64,000 bases of DNA from Tritrichomonas musculus (taxonomy: Eukaryota > Parabasalia > Tritrichomonadida > Tritrichomonadidae), in NCBI GenBank assembly GCA_039105265.1, contig JAPFFF010000019.1:893501-957500 (forward strand), read 5' to 3'. The notes under the pieces were generated by a model. That model ran no database searches, was not told where the DNA came from, and was given only the letters and a program-made list of their open reading frames with translations. Shown here piece after piece: positions 28,661 to 38,094 of this stretch (positions are counted from its first letter, which is position 1; each line of letters begins with the position of its first letter). The position numbers and the translations under genes are program-made.

Positions 28661-30318
28661 TTATATCTTTGGCCATGAAAACTTTGCTTTCTTCTGACCA
28701 ATAAATGGAATTTCTACCTTCTTTAGAGGTAATAAATCTTTTAATTTGTTGTTTAATTCATCATTCAAATTTACTTGATTTATATTTATATTCTCTTTTT
28801 GATTTGCATTAAAATTCTCATTTGCATTTTGATTAATATCATTGTCATTTTGCTGTTCTTGATGTTCCTCTTCTTCTTCTTCCTGGTGTTCTTGCAATGG
28901 AATCTTATAATTATAACTATCTAGAATAGATTTAAATAGCATAAAAATATTTTTTGATCTTCTTTTTGCAGCAATATTAAAAGCTTTTGGATTAAAAAAT
29001 ATTTAAAAGAAATATCTGTTGCAATCAATTGAATGGGATCAGGACTTCTATCAATGAGTAATTTTACCATTTTAAAAGAACCTTTTTTAATTGCATAATG
29101 AAAAGGTGACCACTAAAAATGTTAATCAAACGGAAAAATATAAAAACTAACTCCATTTGCATCTGAAACAGTAAAATCATAATAATTTCCTGAGAGAATA
29201 AATAAAAACAATTCGTAATTACTTGACCTTGCAGCAATATGAAGTGGGCTTTGACCATATTTGTTTAAAATTAATGGATCGATTATTGGACATGAAATAA
29301 TAAACTTGGCTATTTCAAGATTCTGATGTTTGCAAGCAATATGAAGTGGAGTAAAGCCACATTCATCATCGTTGATTAAGGTTCCATCAAGTGAACCAAG
29401 AACTTGAATAAATCTGATATCACGAGAAGCAGCAGCGTAATGAAATGATGTAAGTAAGGATTTATCGCGTTCAAATGGATATACAAGTTGATTTTGAATA
29501 ATGCAATTAAAAATATCAAATGATGATGATTTGATCGATAAATGAATAATAGACCTTCCTTTTTTATCAAGATCAAGTGGGCACGCTCCAGAAGATAGTA
29601 AAGCATTGAATATTTCAGGATTTCCCACAAGAGCAGAAATGAGAAGTGGCGTAAATCCTTCATCATTTTTATTATTAATATTAATTTTGTTTAATGATAA
29701 CAAATATTGAAGTACTGCAATGCACTTGTTTTGTACTGCAATATGTAAAAGTGTATTTCGATTATTATCGATTGTTGTTACATCGCTGCTGCAAACATTA
29801 ATTAGATATTGAACTAAAGGTAAATTATTTTTTTCAACTGCGATAGATAGGGTTGTTTTGCCCGAGTCATTTTTTTCATCAACCTTATTTTTTGCATTTT
29901 TAATTAAATACAGTACTGCTTCACTTTGGTTAAAGGATGCAGCTATATGAATTGGTAAATCGTTATTACAATTTTTTGGTGTTGGATCGCAATTGTATTC
30001 AAAAAGTAAAAGGTCCATTAAATTAGTATTTCCGGAAATTGCTGCGCAATGAAGCGGCGAGTTTTTAAAGCCATCAACACAATCGTAATCCGCTCCATTA
30101 TGGAGAAGCATTTGAGATGCTTCTAAATATCCCAAAGTTGAAGTTATGTTTAGCAAAGGGAAAGGCGGACGCCCATAAATTCTGCATTTAGGTGGAATAT
30201 CGTCAAAAGTAAAATCAGGAGTTATAAAAGACGAATTTGAAAGAATTTGAATAATAGATTCGGTATTACGATTATAAAACGATATAAACAAAGAATCAAG
30301 GATTTCTTTTTGATTCAT
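28661..30318 (-). CDS. Ankyrin-repeat protein gene with a 39-nt intron (one apparent frameshift near 3' end)
   Basis: Exon 1 runs from the ATG at 30316-30318 to 29152 and exon 2 from 29112 to 28661. Residues ~40-400 contain about ten ankyrin repeats (NSPLHCAAISGNTNLMDLLL, RNTLLHIAVQNKCIAVLQYL, GFTPLLISALVGNPEIFNALL, GQSPLHIAARSSNYELFLFIL). Exon 1 stops in mid-repeat after SDANG. Removing 29113-29151 joins this to WSPFHYAIKKGSFKMVKLLI, restoring a perfect repeat. Further on, the frame shifts by one base at an A6 run (28994-28999), after which coding sequence clearly continues (NPKAFNIAAKRRSKNIFMLF) to an acidic Gln/Asn-rich tail ending at 28661. The shift may be a homopolymer sequencing error or a real lesion. 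The protein is probably a binding scaffold with unknown partners. An upstream GTG (30355-30357) is not needed as start. Confidence 0.75.
29113..29151 (-). other. Short spliceosomal intron (39 nt)
   Basis: On the minus strand it starts GTTAGTTTTT and ends GATTAACATTTTTAG. ATTAAC is a plausible branch-point motif 9 nt before the exon. It lies between codons (phase 0), contains in-frame stops, and its removal restores an ankyrin repeat. The 5' site GTTAGT differs from the GTAYGT usual in Trichomonas introns. Confidence 0.65.
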
Positions 30319-30497
30319 CTGAATATTCGAATTTTTAAACGTCAACAAGCACTTCACTTTTCTTTTACAATTTTTGAATAAAAAATTTTATTTAGCCTTA
30401 TTTTGACCATGTTGTAAAAAAATATATAAAAAAAAAAAATTATCATTTATTTTTATGTTCACGATTTATGATAGAAACCTTTATTTTTTTCTTAGAT

Positions 30498-33400
30498 TTA
30501 CTCAGTCTTACGTTCAAGATTATTCGCATTCTTAGTAAAATCTTCATCAACAACTTCGTTGTAACAAGATCTAATTTCAGCGAAGAAGAAAGCGTTTTGC
30601 ATGTATCCATATTGAATACTTTGAGCTGAATCTATGATATGATGAACAAGAATGATAAAGTTTGCATATTCAAGTCTACTTTTCTCTCTCTTCATAGAAG
30701 CAATTGTCGCCAAAACCTGGAAGAAAAGAGAAAGAGCATGTACGAGTACTTTTTCTTCTGCAATACCTCTAACGACAGCAACAAGGCCATCGATAGCTTT
30801 TGGTATCAATTGCAAGTTGTGAGCGAATTGATCATTTTCACCATCAAATTTTGCGTTATCCCAATCATGGTTTGCAAATAAAAGTCCTAAAAAGAAGAAG
30901 AATTTTGGTGCATCGACTTGATTCTTATTTGCAAGTCTTGCACGTTCTACTAAGAAATCATCAGTACCACCTGGATTAATTGATTCTAAGAAAGCAGCTA
31001 TATCATTTTTATATTGTGAATCTGGACTAATTTTCTCTTTTGCAGTATAAATAATCGTATTTAATGAAGGAACAACTTCATCAAGAACTTGACTTGTTGC
31101 CTTGCCAAGCATTATTCTCATAACCTTAACTAAACCGATACTCAAAAGAAGTTCTGAACATTCTTTCATATGATCACATGTAACTGCTTTATAATCAATT
31201 TTCTTTGTAGTTATAAAGTATTGATACCATTGATTAATTTGTGGTAATAATTGAAGAAAATTCATCATAATTTGGTTGTAAAGAACGAAATAATGACTCA
31301 TTAAGATACCATTAATTCGAACTCCTGATCGAATTCCGAACATTGTAATTAAATATTTCATCGCTTCCATAGAAAAGAATTGTTCTGCTTGGAATTGAGA
31401 ACTTCCAATTGTTACAAATCGTCGTCCAAGTTGTTCGTATTGAGCTGTCTTATGGCCAATATCAATAAATTGAGTCATCTGTAAAATATAGTTGTTAATA
31501 TAGCCTGTAGCTGGCTTGGGTTTTTCTTGGCATGTATAAAGTAGATATTGAGAATTGAATTTTTCATCACCTGTAAGTGGTGATGCATTTCTAGTCTTTT
31601 GAAGAAGAGTTGGAACAAATTGAACTCCTAAAGCAGTAAAGAATGGACCAACAACTTGATCAAGCATATTGAATATTGATGCTGCAAAGAATGGTGAATA
31701 TGTGCCTTCAAGAATGTATTTGTCAATCCAATGAAGGAAAACTTTGACCATTTTATCTTTCAATGGATATTTAGCTGAGCCATAAAAGGCGCATTCTGGA
31801 AGAACGTTAACAAGTTCAATGGCGCTGGCGCATATATTAATTTCTGAGGCATCACGAATGTAAAGTTCTCTTTGATTCTTCCTTTGTGGTGGTAGATATC
31901 GATTAACATCAAAATCTGGGTCTAAATTGATTTGCATAACAGCTTGAACATTTTTGCTGCCAAGTGACATTACCTTTTCTAAGGCACCAACCACTCTGTG
32001 GCAAATAGCTTCACAACAAGCTCCAAATGATTCTGTGCATTCTTTAATAAATGGAATAACTGTGAAGAATTTCAATATTGATAATATATGCTTAAGGTTG
32101 GATTCATCTGATTTAATGTATCTTGGAAGCTTCTTAGCAATGTATGTATTTTTATCTAAAGGATAAATTTCTGCGAGAAATTCAAGTGGTGATTCAACAA
32201 ATCTGAAATGACGAATCATGGCCATCAAGTGTTCTAAAAGAGAGTAAATCATTGAAACGTCATCATCTTCCCCACTTGTATATGGAAATGAAATGAGACG
32301 ACCATGAGTAATAAGTAATGGATAAAGATCGTATCGAACTCCATTATCAAATTGTTCAAGATCGATATAATTAACAGTTAATGCGATGGAATTAAAGCAG
32401 TTTAAATAATTTGGATTAAGTGAAACACTGACTCCCTTTGTTTTCATTGTAAGATCACGAAGATATCCAACATCAATTGCTCTTAATGTATAAAGGTATG
32501 TTCTCTGTATGAGTTGTTCGTTGCTTTCAATGAGTGTTCGAAGATCCAATGATGTTGATAACATGTCGGCTATGATTGGCATATCTGGATTAGATTCATG
32601 GCAAATCATTAATTCATAAAATGAAAAGCCATATATTGCAAGAATTTGTTCGAAGTAAAGTCCAAGAATATCTTCATTAACAGTGCACCTTTCGGCGTAT
32701 TCCATAAACAAGTTGGTAAGGCATTTAATTCGCTTTGGATGAGATGTAGTCATTTTGCTCTCAATGTCTTTAAGACTTGAGTTCATGATTTTCAAAGGAA
32801 GAGATTCTGAAGCAAGGTTGAGTAGTGTTGCAATTGGTGCAACAAAAGTATTTGTAAGGCGAATTGATCTGCTTTCACTATAAATTGATATTGCAAAAGA
32901 TCCGAAGTTTGCATTATTTGCAAAGAATTGTGGAAACACTAATCCAAAGAAAATAATTGTCATGTAAAACAAGTATAGATTTTGTAAAACAATGTAATTG
33001 GTGTGAATAAGAGTTGATTCGGAATCTAATGTTTCAGCACCTTCAATTGATAATATAATCCATTCAAAAAGAGAATATACAGCGAAAAGTTGAGAGAAAA
33101 TTGTGGAAAGTTGTGTTGTTAAGTTTTCAAGATGTAGGCGAAGCGGTTTAATTTTACCAGCAACATAGTCAAATGGTTTTGATGATATCTTTGCAAGTAA
33201 GTCATCAATAAACTCTTTTGGCGCCGAAGTGCTTGTGATTGATCCACCAATCGAACAGCAAAACCAAGCAAAGTTAACATGAGATGACAAATAGTGCATG
33301 GCGGCAATTGACTTTGTGAATGATGTAAATATTTCACAAACTTTAATCGTTAAAGGTAGTTCAGATCTTAGATTGAGAAGATTGTTTGTTGTATCAAATA

Positions 33401-33713
33401 TTTTAATTGTTTCAATCGCGCACGAAAGCCATGAGCATATATAATCGATGTTTGGAGTAATATCTTTGAAATGCGGAGTAATTGTATCGATAACAGTTTT
33501 AATATCGCGAGGGAGTGGAGCTTCTTTGTCTTCCCCTTTTCTAATGCGTTCTACTTTTTCTTCTACGTATTTCGAAACTCTCATCCAATCTTGGTTTGTT
33601 CCCATTTGAATAAAAGCTTCACCAGTAATTTGATCACGTAAATTATCGAGTCTTGATATGAGAATAGGTATATGGCGAGTAAGAGTTTCAATATCTTCGT
33701 ATCTTCCCCTCAT
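30498..33713 (-). CDS. Nap1/Hem (NCKAP1-like) subunit of the WAVE regulatory complex
   Basis: 1071 residues, compared with ~1128 for animal NCKAP1. It is all-helical with no low-complexity insert. Landmarks that align in order with NCKAP1 include the N-terminal NLRDQITGEAFIQMG region, CAIETIKIFDTTNNLLNLR, the central TSLDLRTLIESNEQL region, MEAMKYLITMFGIRSGVRINGILM (NCKAP1: LSELLGPYGMKFLSESLM), LLLSIGLVKVMRIMLGKA, and a C-terminal membrane-facing helical region ending FFFAEIRSCYNEVVD. Nap1 binds Sra1/PIR121 along its whole length to form the platform of the WAVE complex. The Sra1 gene is in this window. The similarity is remote, but the pairing with Sra1 and the length support it. The ATG is preceded by TCATAA 12 nt upstream. 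Confidence 0.8.
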   Translation of the reverse strand: MRGRYEDIETLTRHIPILISRLDNLRDQITGEAFIQMGTNQDWMRVSKYVEEKVERIRKGEDKEAPLPRDIKTVIDTITPHFKDITPNIDYICSWLSCAIETIKIFDTTNNLLNLRSELPLTIKVCEIFTSFTKSIAAMHYLSSHVNFAWFCCSIGGSITSTSAPKEFIDDLLAKISSKPFDYVAGKIKPLRLHLENLTTQLSTIFSQLFAVYSLFEWIILSIEGAETLDSESTLIHTNYIVLQNLYLFYMTIIFFGLVFPQFFANNANFGSFAISIYSESRSIRLTNTFVAPIATLLNLASESLPLKIMNSSLKDIESKMTTSHPKRIKCLTNLFMEYAERCTVNEDILGLYFEQILAIYGFSFYELMICHESNPDMPIIADMLSTSLDLRTLIESNEQLIQRTYLYTLRAIDVGYLRDLTMKTKGVSVSLNPNYLNCFNSIALTVNYIDLEQFDNGVRYDLYPLLITHGRLISFPYTSGEDDDVSMIYSLLEHLMAMIRHFRFVESPLEFLAEIYPLDKNTYIAKKLPRYIKSDESNLKHILSILKFFTVIPFIKECTESFGACCEAICHRVVGALEKVMSLGSKNVQAVMQINLDPDFDVNRYLPPQRKNQRELYIRDASEINICASAIELVNVLPECAFYGSAKYPLKDKMVKVFLHWIDKYILEGTYSPFFAASIFNMLDQVVGPFFTALGVQFVPTLLQKTRNASPLTGDEKFNSQYLLYTCQEKPKPATGYINNYILQMTQFIDIGHKTAQYEQLGRRFVTIGSSQFQAEQFFSMEAMKYLITMFGIRSGVRINGILMSHYFVLYNQIMMNFLQLLPQINQWYQYFITTKKIDYKAVTCDHMKECSELLLSIGLVKVMRIMLGKATSQVLDEVVPSLNTIIYTAKEKISPDSQYKNDIAAFLESINPGGTDDFLVERARLANKNQVDAPKFFFFLGLLFANHDWDNAKFDGENDQFAHNLQLIPKAIDGLVAVVRGIAEEKVLVHALSLFFQVLATIASMKREKSRLEYANFIILVHHIIDSAQSIQYGYMQNAFFFAEIRSCYNEVVDEDFTKNANNLERKTE

Positions 33714-33725
33714 ATTTTTTTTAAC

Positions 33726-33731
33726 TTATGA
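33726..33731 (-). promoter_or_regulatory. Candidate initiator TCATAA of the Nap1 gene
   Basis: It lies on the minus strand 12 nt upstream of the ATG and matches TCA(C/T)(A/T). Confidence 0.4.
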
Positions 33732-34231
33732 GAAAATTTTAAAAACAATTGTATTTAATTCGATAAAAAGTTTCAAAGATATATTTCAAGAAGGCAATTG
33801 AAAACCAGATTTTTGAAAACATATCGAAAAATTTCAGAAAAATCGCAATAAGGACGAAGTAAACTTTTTGATAAATGTAGCAAAGTAATTTGTTTGAAGT
33901 AGAAAGGTTATATTTCATTCAGTCGTCTCTTATCTGTAAAATCAATTCTTTTGATATTGAATCAATTCTTATGATATTGAATCAATCTCATAAAATTTTT
34001 TTGTGAAAATGCAAAACTTGTGCAAATGAAAGAATGAGTTTTTGATTCTTATCAGTTAATCTGTTCAGCATGTATGCATATAATAAAAATCATTCAAGAT
34101 GCTTTTTTAATACATATAGCAAACATACTTTTTTGATTTGAATGGAATAAATCAAGTTTGACATTTATTAAAGACAATAATTAAAATAATATATAAAAAC
34201 ATTTATATTTTGATCATAATGATCTATAAAA
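33732..34231. other. AT-rich intergenic region with short repeats
   Basis: This ~500-bp spacer contains about three direct copies of TGATATTGAATCAATCT-like sequence (33950-33990; unit ~23 bp). No ORF is supported. Confidence 0.5.
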
Positions 34232-35086
34232 TCAGTATCTTCTTCGTTTTTGATTATCTCTATCGTATTCATTATCTCGAATCCTTCTGATTCTTTTATC
34301 ATCATCGTAAATTCGTCCTCTCATATCATTTTCTCTGTAGTGCCATGATGGTGACGATTCTCTGCTTCTTCTAATATCTTCGTAATGAGCTGGTGATGAA
34401 TCTCTGTGCCTGAAATCTCTTTCTCGATCTCTCTCCCTATCACGATCTCTTTCGCGGTCCCTATCACGATCACGGTCTCTATCTCTTTCGCGGTCTCTAC
34501 TATCTCTATCACGGTCTCTTTCTCTTTCACGTTCTCTACTATCTCGATCACGATCTCTTAAATCGCGGTTATCTCTATCCCGCTGACGATCTGGTGCCCT
34601 TAACTCACGATCTCTATCTGTCCTAATATCTCGATCTCGATCATTTCTGTCTCGATCTCTTTCGCGATCTCTATCACGATCACGATCTTTGTCTCTGTAT
34701 GTTCTATCACGATCTGAATCTTTAGATTTTGTGTCTCTTGAGTCATGTGAATCTCTAGATTGCGAGCGTGACATCGATCGTCGTGAATCATTTTGTTTAT
34801 TATTGTCTAAACTAGTTGATCGTTTGACTTTTGGAAGACGAGTATAAATTAGTAAAATATAATTTTGAAATTCTCTTCTATTCATTGCATCGCAAACATA
34901 TGATGCATCTTTTTCGGTTTCAAAATCTGCTGTTCCAAAACCTTTTGAAAGGCCATCTTTGTTTTTAAAAATATTGACTGATAATGGTGTTGCATATTTA
35001 GTAATTTCTTTTTTCAATTCTTCCTCTGTTGTAAAAAAAGAAAGATTTCGTATTTCTAATTGAGGGTGATTCGAGGAAGATGTCAT
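34232..35086 (-). CDS. RRM protein with Arg-Asp (RD/RE) repeat domain
   Basis: 284 residues from the ATG. An RRM occupies residues ~8-85 (LEIRNLSFFTTEEELKKEI as RNP2 side; LSKGFGTADFE as RNP1). Residues ~95-245 are almost entirely RD, RE and RS dipeptides, for example DRDRERDRDRNDRDRD. Such RD/RE domains substitute for or mix with RS domains in spliceosome proteins and U1-70K-like factors and form condensates in nuclear speckles. The C-terminus is basic (RIRRIRDNEYDRDNQKRRRY). A role in pre-mRNA splicing or mRNA processing is likely but not specific. It is divergently transcribed from the BRO1 gene, with only 90 bp between start codons. Confidence 0.85.
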   Translation of the reverse strand: MTSSSNHPQLEIRNLSFFTTEEELKKEITKYATPLSVNIFKNKDGLSKGFGTADFETEKDASYVCDAMNRREFQNYILLIYTRLPKVKRSTSLDNNKQNDSRRSMSRSQSRDSHDSRDTKSKDSDRDRTYRDKDRDRDRDRERDRDRNDRDRDIRTDRDRELRAPDRQRDRDNRDLRDRDRDSRERERERDRDRDSRDRERDRDRDRDRDRERDRDRERDRERDFRHRDSSPAHYEDIRRSRESSPSWHYRENDMRGRIYDDDKRIRRIRDNEYDRDNQKRRRY

Positions 35087-35176
35087 TCAAATAATATTCT
35101 TTTTAATGGTCATTTCGAAAACGGTTTTGGTGAAATGGAAATATCTTTTAAAACGAAAATAACTGAATAGGTAAAA
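35087..35176. promoter_or_regulatory. Compact 90-bp bidirectional promoter region
   Basis: Both divergent genes (RRM-RD on minus, BRO1 on plus) must take their promoters from this 90-bp interval or from each other's leaders. No clear TCA(C/T)(A/T) initiator is seen on the plus strand close to the BRO1 ATG. Confidence 0.4.
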
Positions 35177-37897
35177 ATGTCAACTTTTCTCGTTTCTACT
35201 TTCCCTGCATCAAAGTCAAATCCTTCAAACACTCAACAATTGGCATCTATTCTTGGAAATGATCCAAATTCCATTTCATTATCAACAAAAGTAAAATCAG
35301 GAGGTGCCAATGAAGATTTATATTTCAACTACCTCCAAGTCATTAAAGATAAGGGAGATTTGGCTGTTGCCACCGAATATACAAATCCTTTTACCAAAAA
35401 ACGTCTCATTAAAAATGAAACTGTATTTGGTGAGATTGCTTTTACAGTGTATAATTTCATTTGTTTATTAATAAATAAAACGTCATCAATGACCGTCAGT
35501 ACACAAGATGACTTGCAACAGATTAAGCCAATCATATGTGATCTCAACTCTCTTTCTGAAGATATATCATTTTGTTCAAAAAATCTTAAAAAGCATGCGT
35601 TATTCACTGAAGGCTTTTCAAGTTTCATTGAAAATTTCATCAACTTTATGAACGCACAACTCCTTTACCAGATGGCGGTTTTAAAAAAAAACGAAGCCTC
35701 TATACTTAAATCTGGAGGTACTGTGTTAGGACAGCTTTCTAACTGCAAGCGCGCTTTAAGTAATCTTGAACCTGACGTTCAGCAATATTTTAACCCTCAA
35801 ATTCACGCGCTTAATCAGTATTTCAATGCTAATCTTTATTATATAGCAGCATTAGGTCAAAAAAAAGCACTCTCATATGGAAAAGCAATTTCATCTTTAA
35901 GAGCAGCTTCTCGTATACTTAAAACGCCAGCTTCAGGTTCAAGAAGAAAATTAATTTCTAAAAGCCAAGAAGATATTTTGCCGGTTCTCAAAACTGAAAA
36001 AGACAATCTTGAACATATCATAGATTCAATGATCAAAACTGAAGAAGATGATAATAGGAGAATTTACAGTCAAGTAATTCCAGATGATCCACCCGATCTT
36101 CCAAATGCCTTCAGACTTAACCTATTTGATCCAACTACTGAACTACTTTTATTCAATGTAGCCATTCCAGGTGCTCAAGAAGAAAGATATAAAATGCCCC
36201 AATCGAAACCATCAAAAGCTCCTAATCATGCCAAATCCGCTCCTGTTAATTCAGGATTATCACCTCAAGGATCAAATGGTAGCTTTAATGGAAATCCAGG
36301 ATATCAATATGGGCAGTTCCCGCAACATGGAGTTTCTGGTGTGCACAGTAATTCTTCATCGCCTTTAACTAGTCAAGTCCCTTCGCAAAACTTTGGACAG
36401 CAAGGTTTTATGCCATTACAGCAAAATCTATCGCAAGGTTCATTTGGAGGAGGACCACCTGTCTTTACACCAACAGCACAAATTAATCATAATCCAGGTG
36501 GCGGATCACCTGTTTTTAATCAACTACAACCAAGTGGTTCTCAAGGCTCATTCGGAGGAGGACCACCTGTATTCACTCCAACAGTGCCAACATCCTCGCA
36601 AGGATCTTTTGGAGGTCCTCCCGCTTACAATCCAACACAACAAATGTATCATCAAGGTTCAACTGGAGGTTTTCCTCAATATAATCCAAACCAACAAGCT
36701 GGTGGGGTACCTGTTTTTACACCAACCCAAGGTTATTTTCAACAACCTGGTGGAGCACCTTCTTTCAATCAATCTCAACGTCCACCATCATCGCATCAGC
36801 CTCAAAAAATACAACCACCTAGTGGAGCTGATATTTTTGGCCAATCGCAACGCCCACCAGCATCAGGATATCCAGCATTCACACCAACTCATCAGCCACC
36901 TGCATCAGCGCATCCTGTCTTCACGCCAATAAACCAACCACCTTCATTTGGAGCTCCACCAGCAAGTCAAGGAGGTTCTACCAATGGTCCGCCCGTTTTT
37001 ACTCCAACAAGCCAGCCGCCACAGCAAGGATCAAGTGGAACTCCTCTTGTTTTCACTCCAACTAATCAGCCACCTCATAAGGGATCCAGTGGAGGTCCAC
37101 CCGTCTTCACACCAACTAATCAGCCGCCATCATTTGGAGGGCCATCAAGCCAAAGTGGTTCTAATAGTGGCCCACCAGTCTTTACACCAGTAAATCAGCC
37201 ACCACAAAAAGGATCAAGTGGTGGTCCTCCTGTTTTCACTCCAGCTAATCAGCCACCACAAAAAGGATCAAGTGGTGGTCCTCCTGTTTTCACTCCAGCT
37301 AATCAGCCACCACAAAAAGGATCAAGTGGTGGTCCTCCTGTTTTCACTCCAGCTAATCAGCCACCACAAAAAGGATCAAGTGGTGGTCCGCCAGTTTTCA
37401 CACCAACTAATCAGCCACCTGTTTTTACACCTCCATCAAGTCAAGATGGTTTTAATGCAGCTGAGCCGCCAGTTTATACTCCTCCGCCAAACCAAGGTGG
37501 TTCTAATGGTGGACCACCTGTTTTTCAGCCAGCCAATCCATCCCAGCAAGGGTCTGCTGGAGGTCCACCTGTTTACACTCCTCTTGACCAGCTTCCTGAT
37601 GAAAAAATCTTCCCTCGAATTGCTGATCTCAAAAATTTAAAGCAAGATGTTGCCATGAAAATTGTCGATATGAGTGGCTCCGCTAATCCAGAAATAAATA
37701 ATATGGTAAACATGTATGCTCAGCAGCTGAATGAAGCTTCACAATCAGATCTACAGATTGACGAAATGATCAAGCAATACAAGCAGCCTGGACACTCTGG
37801 AATAAATTCTCAGTTCATCGAGACAGCTATTGATGGTGCTATTGGTTTTTATACATCCTTAAATGAGCAACTTGATAAAGTTCGCAGTCATATGTAA
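35177..37897 (+). CDS. BRO1-domain protein (ALIX/Bro1-like) with long Pro-rich repeat region
   Basis: 906 residues. Residues ~1-335 form a BRO1 domain: LYFNYLQVIKDKG, the conserved helical core ending RALSNLEPDV, YFNANLYYIAALGQKKALSYGKAISSLRAA, and VIPDDPPDLPNAFRLNLFDP. BRO1 domains bind ESCRT-III (CHMP4/Snf7) in endosomal sorting and membrane scission. Residues ~360-795 are Gly/Pro/Gln-rich with about 25 PPVFTPT-type units, and residues ~800-906 are a helical C-terminal segment. Animal ALIX has a V domain between BRO1 and a shorter Pro-rich tail; here the V domain seems absent or replaced by repeats. The repeats could offer SH3- or ESCRT-I-type ligand sites. Start at the first ATG. Confidence 0.85.
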   Translation: MSTFLVSTFPASKSNPSNTQQLASILGNDPNSISLSTKVKSGGANEDLYFNYLQVIKDKGDLAVATEYTNPFTKKRLIKNETVFGEIAFTVYNFICLLINKTSSMTVSTQDDLQQIKPIICDLNSLSEDISFCSKNLKKHALFTEGFSSFIENFINFMNAQLLYQMAVLKKNEASILKSGGTVLGQLSNCKRALSNLEPDVQQYFNPQIHALNQYFNANLYYIAALGQKKALSYGKAISSLRAASRILKTPASGSRRKLISKSQEDILPVLKTEKDNLEHIIDSMIKTEEDDNRRIYSQVIPDDPPDLPNAFRLNLFDPTTELLLFNVAIPGAQEERYKMPQSKPSKAPNHAKSAPVNSGLSPQGSNGSFNGNPGYQYGQFPQHGVSGVHSNSSSPLTSQVPSQNFGQQGFMPLQQNLSQGSFGGGPPVFTPTAQINHNPGGGSPVFNQLQPSGSQGSFGGGPPVFTPTVPTSSQGSFGGPPAYNPTQQMYHQGSTGGFPQYNPNQQAGGVPVFTPTQGYFQQPGGAPSFNQSQRPPSSHQPQKIQPPSGADIFGQSQRPPASGYPAFTPTHQPPASAHPVFTPINQPPSFGAPPASQGGSTNGPPVFTPTSQPPQQGSSGTPLVFTPTNQPPHKGSSGGPPVFTPTNQPPSFGGPSSQSGSNSGPPVFTPVNQPPQKGSSGGPPVFTPANQPPQKGSSGGPPVFTPANQPPQKGSSGGPPVFTPANQPPQKGSSGGPPVFTPTNQPPVFTPPSSQDGFNAAEPPVYTPPPNQGGSNGGPPVFQPANPSQQGSAGGPPVYTPLDQLPDEKIFPRIADLKNLKQDVAMKIVDMSGSANPEINNMVNMYAQQLNEASQSDLQIDEMIKQYKQPGHSGINSQFIETAIDGAIGFYTSLNEQLDKVRSHM
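37198..37412 (+). repeat. 54-bp tandem repeat in the BRO1 gene (about 4 near-identical copies)
   Basis: The unit encodes PPQKGSSGGPPVFTPANQ. The middle copies are identical at DNA level, showing very recent duplication. More diverged versions extend over 36430-37590. Confidence 0.9.
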
Positions 37898-38094
37898 TAT
37901 CTGTATTATTTATCAATCTTGAAAGTTTAATATGGCTCACTTATCAATTTTGGCGATGCTTTAAAAATTATGTGATTTCTTTTTATTATTTATATTTTTG
38001 TGTGTTTGTTTTTGGGGTGAAAAAAATTCTATGTATAAATGGTTGAAAAGAACGTTAATATTTTTTTGCTCGTTTTATATATATATCTATTTAA

